Assembly (NCBI RefSeq): GCF_030271215.1
Contig: NZ_JASNGB010000106.1
Span: 1,138-10,122, forward strand
Length of the DNA: 8,985 bases
Source: Deinococcus rhizophilus
GTDB lineage: Bacteria; Deinococcota; Deinococci; Deinococcales; Deinococcaceae
Direction of reading: 5' to 3'
This document shows, one piece after another, positions 7,549 through 8,985 of this stretch. The notes beneath the pieces were generated by a model. It was not told the DNA's origin and did no database searches. It saw only the letters and a list, made by a program, of their open reading frames with translations. Made by a program: the position numbers and the translations under genes. Within the stretch, counting starts at the first letter, position 1, and the number at the start of each line of letters is the position of its first letter.

Positions 7549-8583
7549 ATGCCGCGCATCCTGGTCGTGGATGACGACGCCGCCATCCTCAAGCTGGTCA
7601 GCGTGATCCTCTCCCGCGCCGGGCACGAGGTCCGCACGAGCAGTCATCCGGTGGAGGCGCTCGATCTCCTCAAGGTCTTTACGCCCGATCTGGTCATCAG
7701 CGACGTGGTGATGCCCTACATGACGGGCCTGGAGTTTCTGGAACAGGTCCGGAGCCACGAGAAGCTGAGCGCGGTGCCATTCATGCTGCTGTCCAGCCAC
7801 GCCGAGCGCGGGGACGTGCGCCGGGGCATGAACCTCGGGGCCGACGACTACGTGCCCAAGCCCTTTACCCCGCAGGACCTGACCACCGCCGTGGACGCCC
7901 GGCTGCGCCGCGTGGGCCTGACCCGCACCCAGGAAAGCGGCATGTCGGCCCGCGCCCTGGGCACCGCGCAGGTCGTGTGGCAGGGCACGGCGGTCGCGTG
8001 GGTGTCGCGCAAGGCGCTGGAGCTGTTTTTCTACCTGCTCGAACGCCGCGAGGTGACCTCCTGGGAAGCGGCCGAGGCGCTGTGGCCGGAAAAGGACGAG
8101 GCCCGCGCCAGCAGCCTCTTTCACACCACCCTGCACCGCCTTCGCCGCAGCCTGAGCAGCGAGGCCGTCGTGAGCACCAACCGCCGCTACGCGCTGGCCG
8201 AGGGGCTTCAGCCCGACTACGACGTGGCCCGCTTCGAGCTGCTGTCCAAGCAGGCCGAGGCGGGCAGCCTGGGCCTGGAGGAACTGCGCGAACTCGCCGA
8301 CCTCTACGGCCTGTTCCTGCCCGGTGCCGACAGCCCCTGGGTGGACGAGGTCCGCGCCCGGCTGGAGGCCAAGCAGCTCAGCGTGCTGGGTCTGGCGGCC
8401 GAGGCTGCGGCTGCAGCAGCCAGACCCAAGGACGCCGCGCAGTTTCACCAGCGGGCGCTGGCCCTCGACCCCATGAGCGAGAGCGACTGGCGGGGCCTGA
8501 CCGGAGCGATGGAGACCCTGGGTGACCCCCGCGCCAAACTCGCCGCCCGGCGCGAGGCGTGGTGGTCGGTGGGCCTGGACTGA
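7549..8583 (+). CDS. Response regulator with winged-helix and BTAD-like domains
   Basis: A 344-residue regulator with three parts. The receiver domain (1-120) has the acidic pocket (DDD at 8-10), phospho-acceptor Asp52 (VISDVVMP), Ser82/83 in the switch position and Lys104 in VPKPF. Residues about 137-217 look like an OmpR/SARP-type winged helix ([21 protein letters not shown], then EAAEALWP and [15 protein letters not shown]), with a wing near NRRYALAEG. Residues about 222-340 resemble the helical BTAD domain of AfsR/SARP regulators ([26 protein letters not shown], then TPR-like [19 protein letters not shown]). It probably acts as a phosphorylation-dependent transcription activator. No histidine kinase gene lies within the window, so its partner is unknown. 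ATG 7549 fits a leaderless start. The divergent amidohydrolase is a possible target by position only. Confidence 0.9.
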   Translation: MPRILVVDDDAAILKLVSVILSRAGHEVRTSSHPVEALDLLKVFTPDLVISDVVMPYMTGLEFLEQVRSHEKLSAVPFMLLSSHAERGDVRRGMNLGADDYVPKPFTPQDLTTAVDARLRRVGLTRTQESGMSARALGTAQVVWQGTAVAWVSRKALELFFYLLERREVTSWEAAEALWPEKDEARASSLFHTTLHRLRRSLSSEAVVSTNRRYALAEGLQPDYDVARFELLSKQAEAGSLGLEELRELADLYGLFLPGADSPWVDEVRARLEAKQLSVLGLAAEAAAAAARPKDAAQFHQRALALDPMSESDWRGLTGAMETLGDPRAKLAARREAWWSVGLD

Positions 8584-8613
8584 GCCCGGCACCGGGGGCC
8601 ACACACCGGCGGC

Positions 8614-8658
8614 ACGGCGGCGGCGGTCCCACCCCCGGCCGCCGTTCTGCATTTCTTC
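8614..8658 (+). terminator. Response regulator terminator
   Basis: ACGGCGGC (8614-8621) and GCCGCCGT (8638-8645) form a perfect 8-bp stem with a 16-base loop, followed by TTCTGCATTTCTTC. It starts 31 bases after the stop codon. A second, weaker GC hairpin (GCGGG 8664-8668 with CCCGC 8680-8684) lies just beyond. The rest of the gap to 8748 shows only a poor -10 candidate, CAAACT at 8736-8741. Confidence 0.65.
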
Positions 8659-8748
8659 GGGCAGCGGGGGAGGACCCCACCCGCTGAGCGGCGGCACTTG
8701 GCCCTCCTCTCATACCGGGCGCCGGGCGAGGGCCGCAAACTGCGCCCC

Positions 8749-8985
8749 ATGCGACACCTTCTGTTTCCCAGCAAGGCCCAGGCCGACGCCTTTATCGCTG
8801 ACCTCCGCGCCCAGGGGCTGATTCAGCCCGAGACGGGCCAGACCACCGTCAACCGCCGCGCGGCGGGCACGGCGACGGGGACCATGACCACGTCGGACAC
8901 GGCCTACGTGGAGGGCGGCGGCACCCCCGAGGACGCGGGCGAGGGCGCGGTCAAGGGCACGGGCGTGGGCGCCGTCGTCGGGGCG
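8749..8985 (+). CDS. Hypothetical glycine-rich protein, N-terminal part (runs off right edge)
   Basis: The frame from ATG 8749 is open for 79 codons to the window edge. The first 25 residues (MRHLLFPSKAQADAFIADL, then RAQGLI) resemble the start of small stress-type proteins in which a strand is followed by a helix that splits up residue pairs, but the match is too weak for a name. After a Thr/Ala-rich middle (TVNRRAAGTATGTMTTSDT) the sequence becomes glycine-rich, with a repeating small-residue pattern (GEGAVKGTGVGAVVGA) like a glycine-zipper membrane or oligomer segment that continues beyond the edge. There is no ribosome binding site; CAAACT ends 7 bases before the ATG, so a leaderless message is possible. 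No signal peptide is seen. Confidence 0.75.
   Translation, partial: MRHLLFPSKAQADAFIADLRAQGLIQPETGQTTVNRRAAGTATGTMTTSDTAYVEGGGTPEDAGEGAVKGTGVGAVVGA

Overview
The window looks like ordinary chromosome of a Deinococcus-type bacterium. The sequence is very GC-rich, codon third positions are mostly G or C, and several start codons sit about 7 bases downstream of a TANNNT-like -10 box with no ribosome binding site, which is the leaderless-transcript arrangement common in Deinococcus. The protein set (ribosomal protein S15, SRP RNA, YebC, beta-carbonic anhydrase, an HtrA-like protease) fits the same lineage. The assignment is inferred from sequence character alone. I see no insertion sequence, prophage, CRISPR array or integrase.

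Layout. Positions 1-1626 are on the minus strand: an unrecognised gene that runs off the left edge, and upstream of it a secreted HtrA/Deg-type serine protease. Divergent from the protease is a gamma-glutamylcyclotransferase-fold gene (1716-2122) that appears broken: it has a 19-bp perfect tandem duplication, a second frame change and no good start codon. A shared terminator hairpin separates it from rpsO (minus). Divergent from rpsO is a small stable-RNA cluster on the plus strand: a near-consensus promoter, tRNA-Leu(GAG), a terminator, then the SRP 4.5S-type RNA with its own extended -10 promoter and T-run.

Positions 2948-4263 are a minus-strand pair separated by 5 bases: a short coiled-coil-like protein followed by an aminoglycoside/hydroxyurea-type kinase. 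Divergent from it is a beta-class carbonic anhydrase, and the short gap between them holds a perfect CTGACG-ATA-CGTCAG palindrome. Then comes yebC, preceded by a leader hairpin and followed by a 16-bp perfect stem that separates it from a convergent amidohydrolase of the YtcJ type. The amidohydrolase is divergent from a response regulator with a receiver domain, a winged-helix domain and a BTAD-like domain; both appear leaderless, with mirrored promoters in a 79-bp gap. The window ends in the start of a glycine-rich hypothetical gene.

The genes do not form one pathway. They are housekeeping RNA and translation functions mixed with single-gene stress or metabolic functions. The clearest candidates for a second look are the duplication-broken cyclotransferase gene, the divergent leaderless promoter pairs with their palindrome, the rpsO and yebC leaders, and the orphan response regulator. 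I found no convincing sign of a wholly new multi-gene system.
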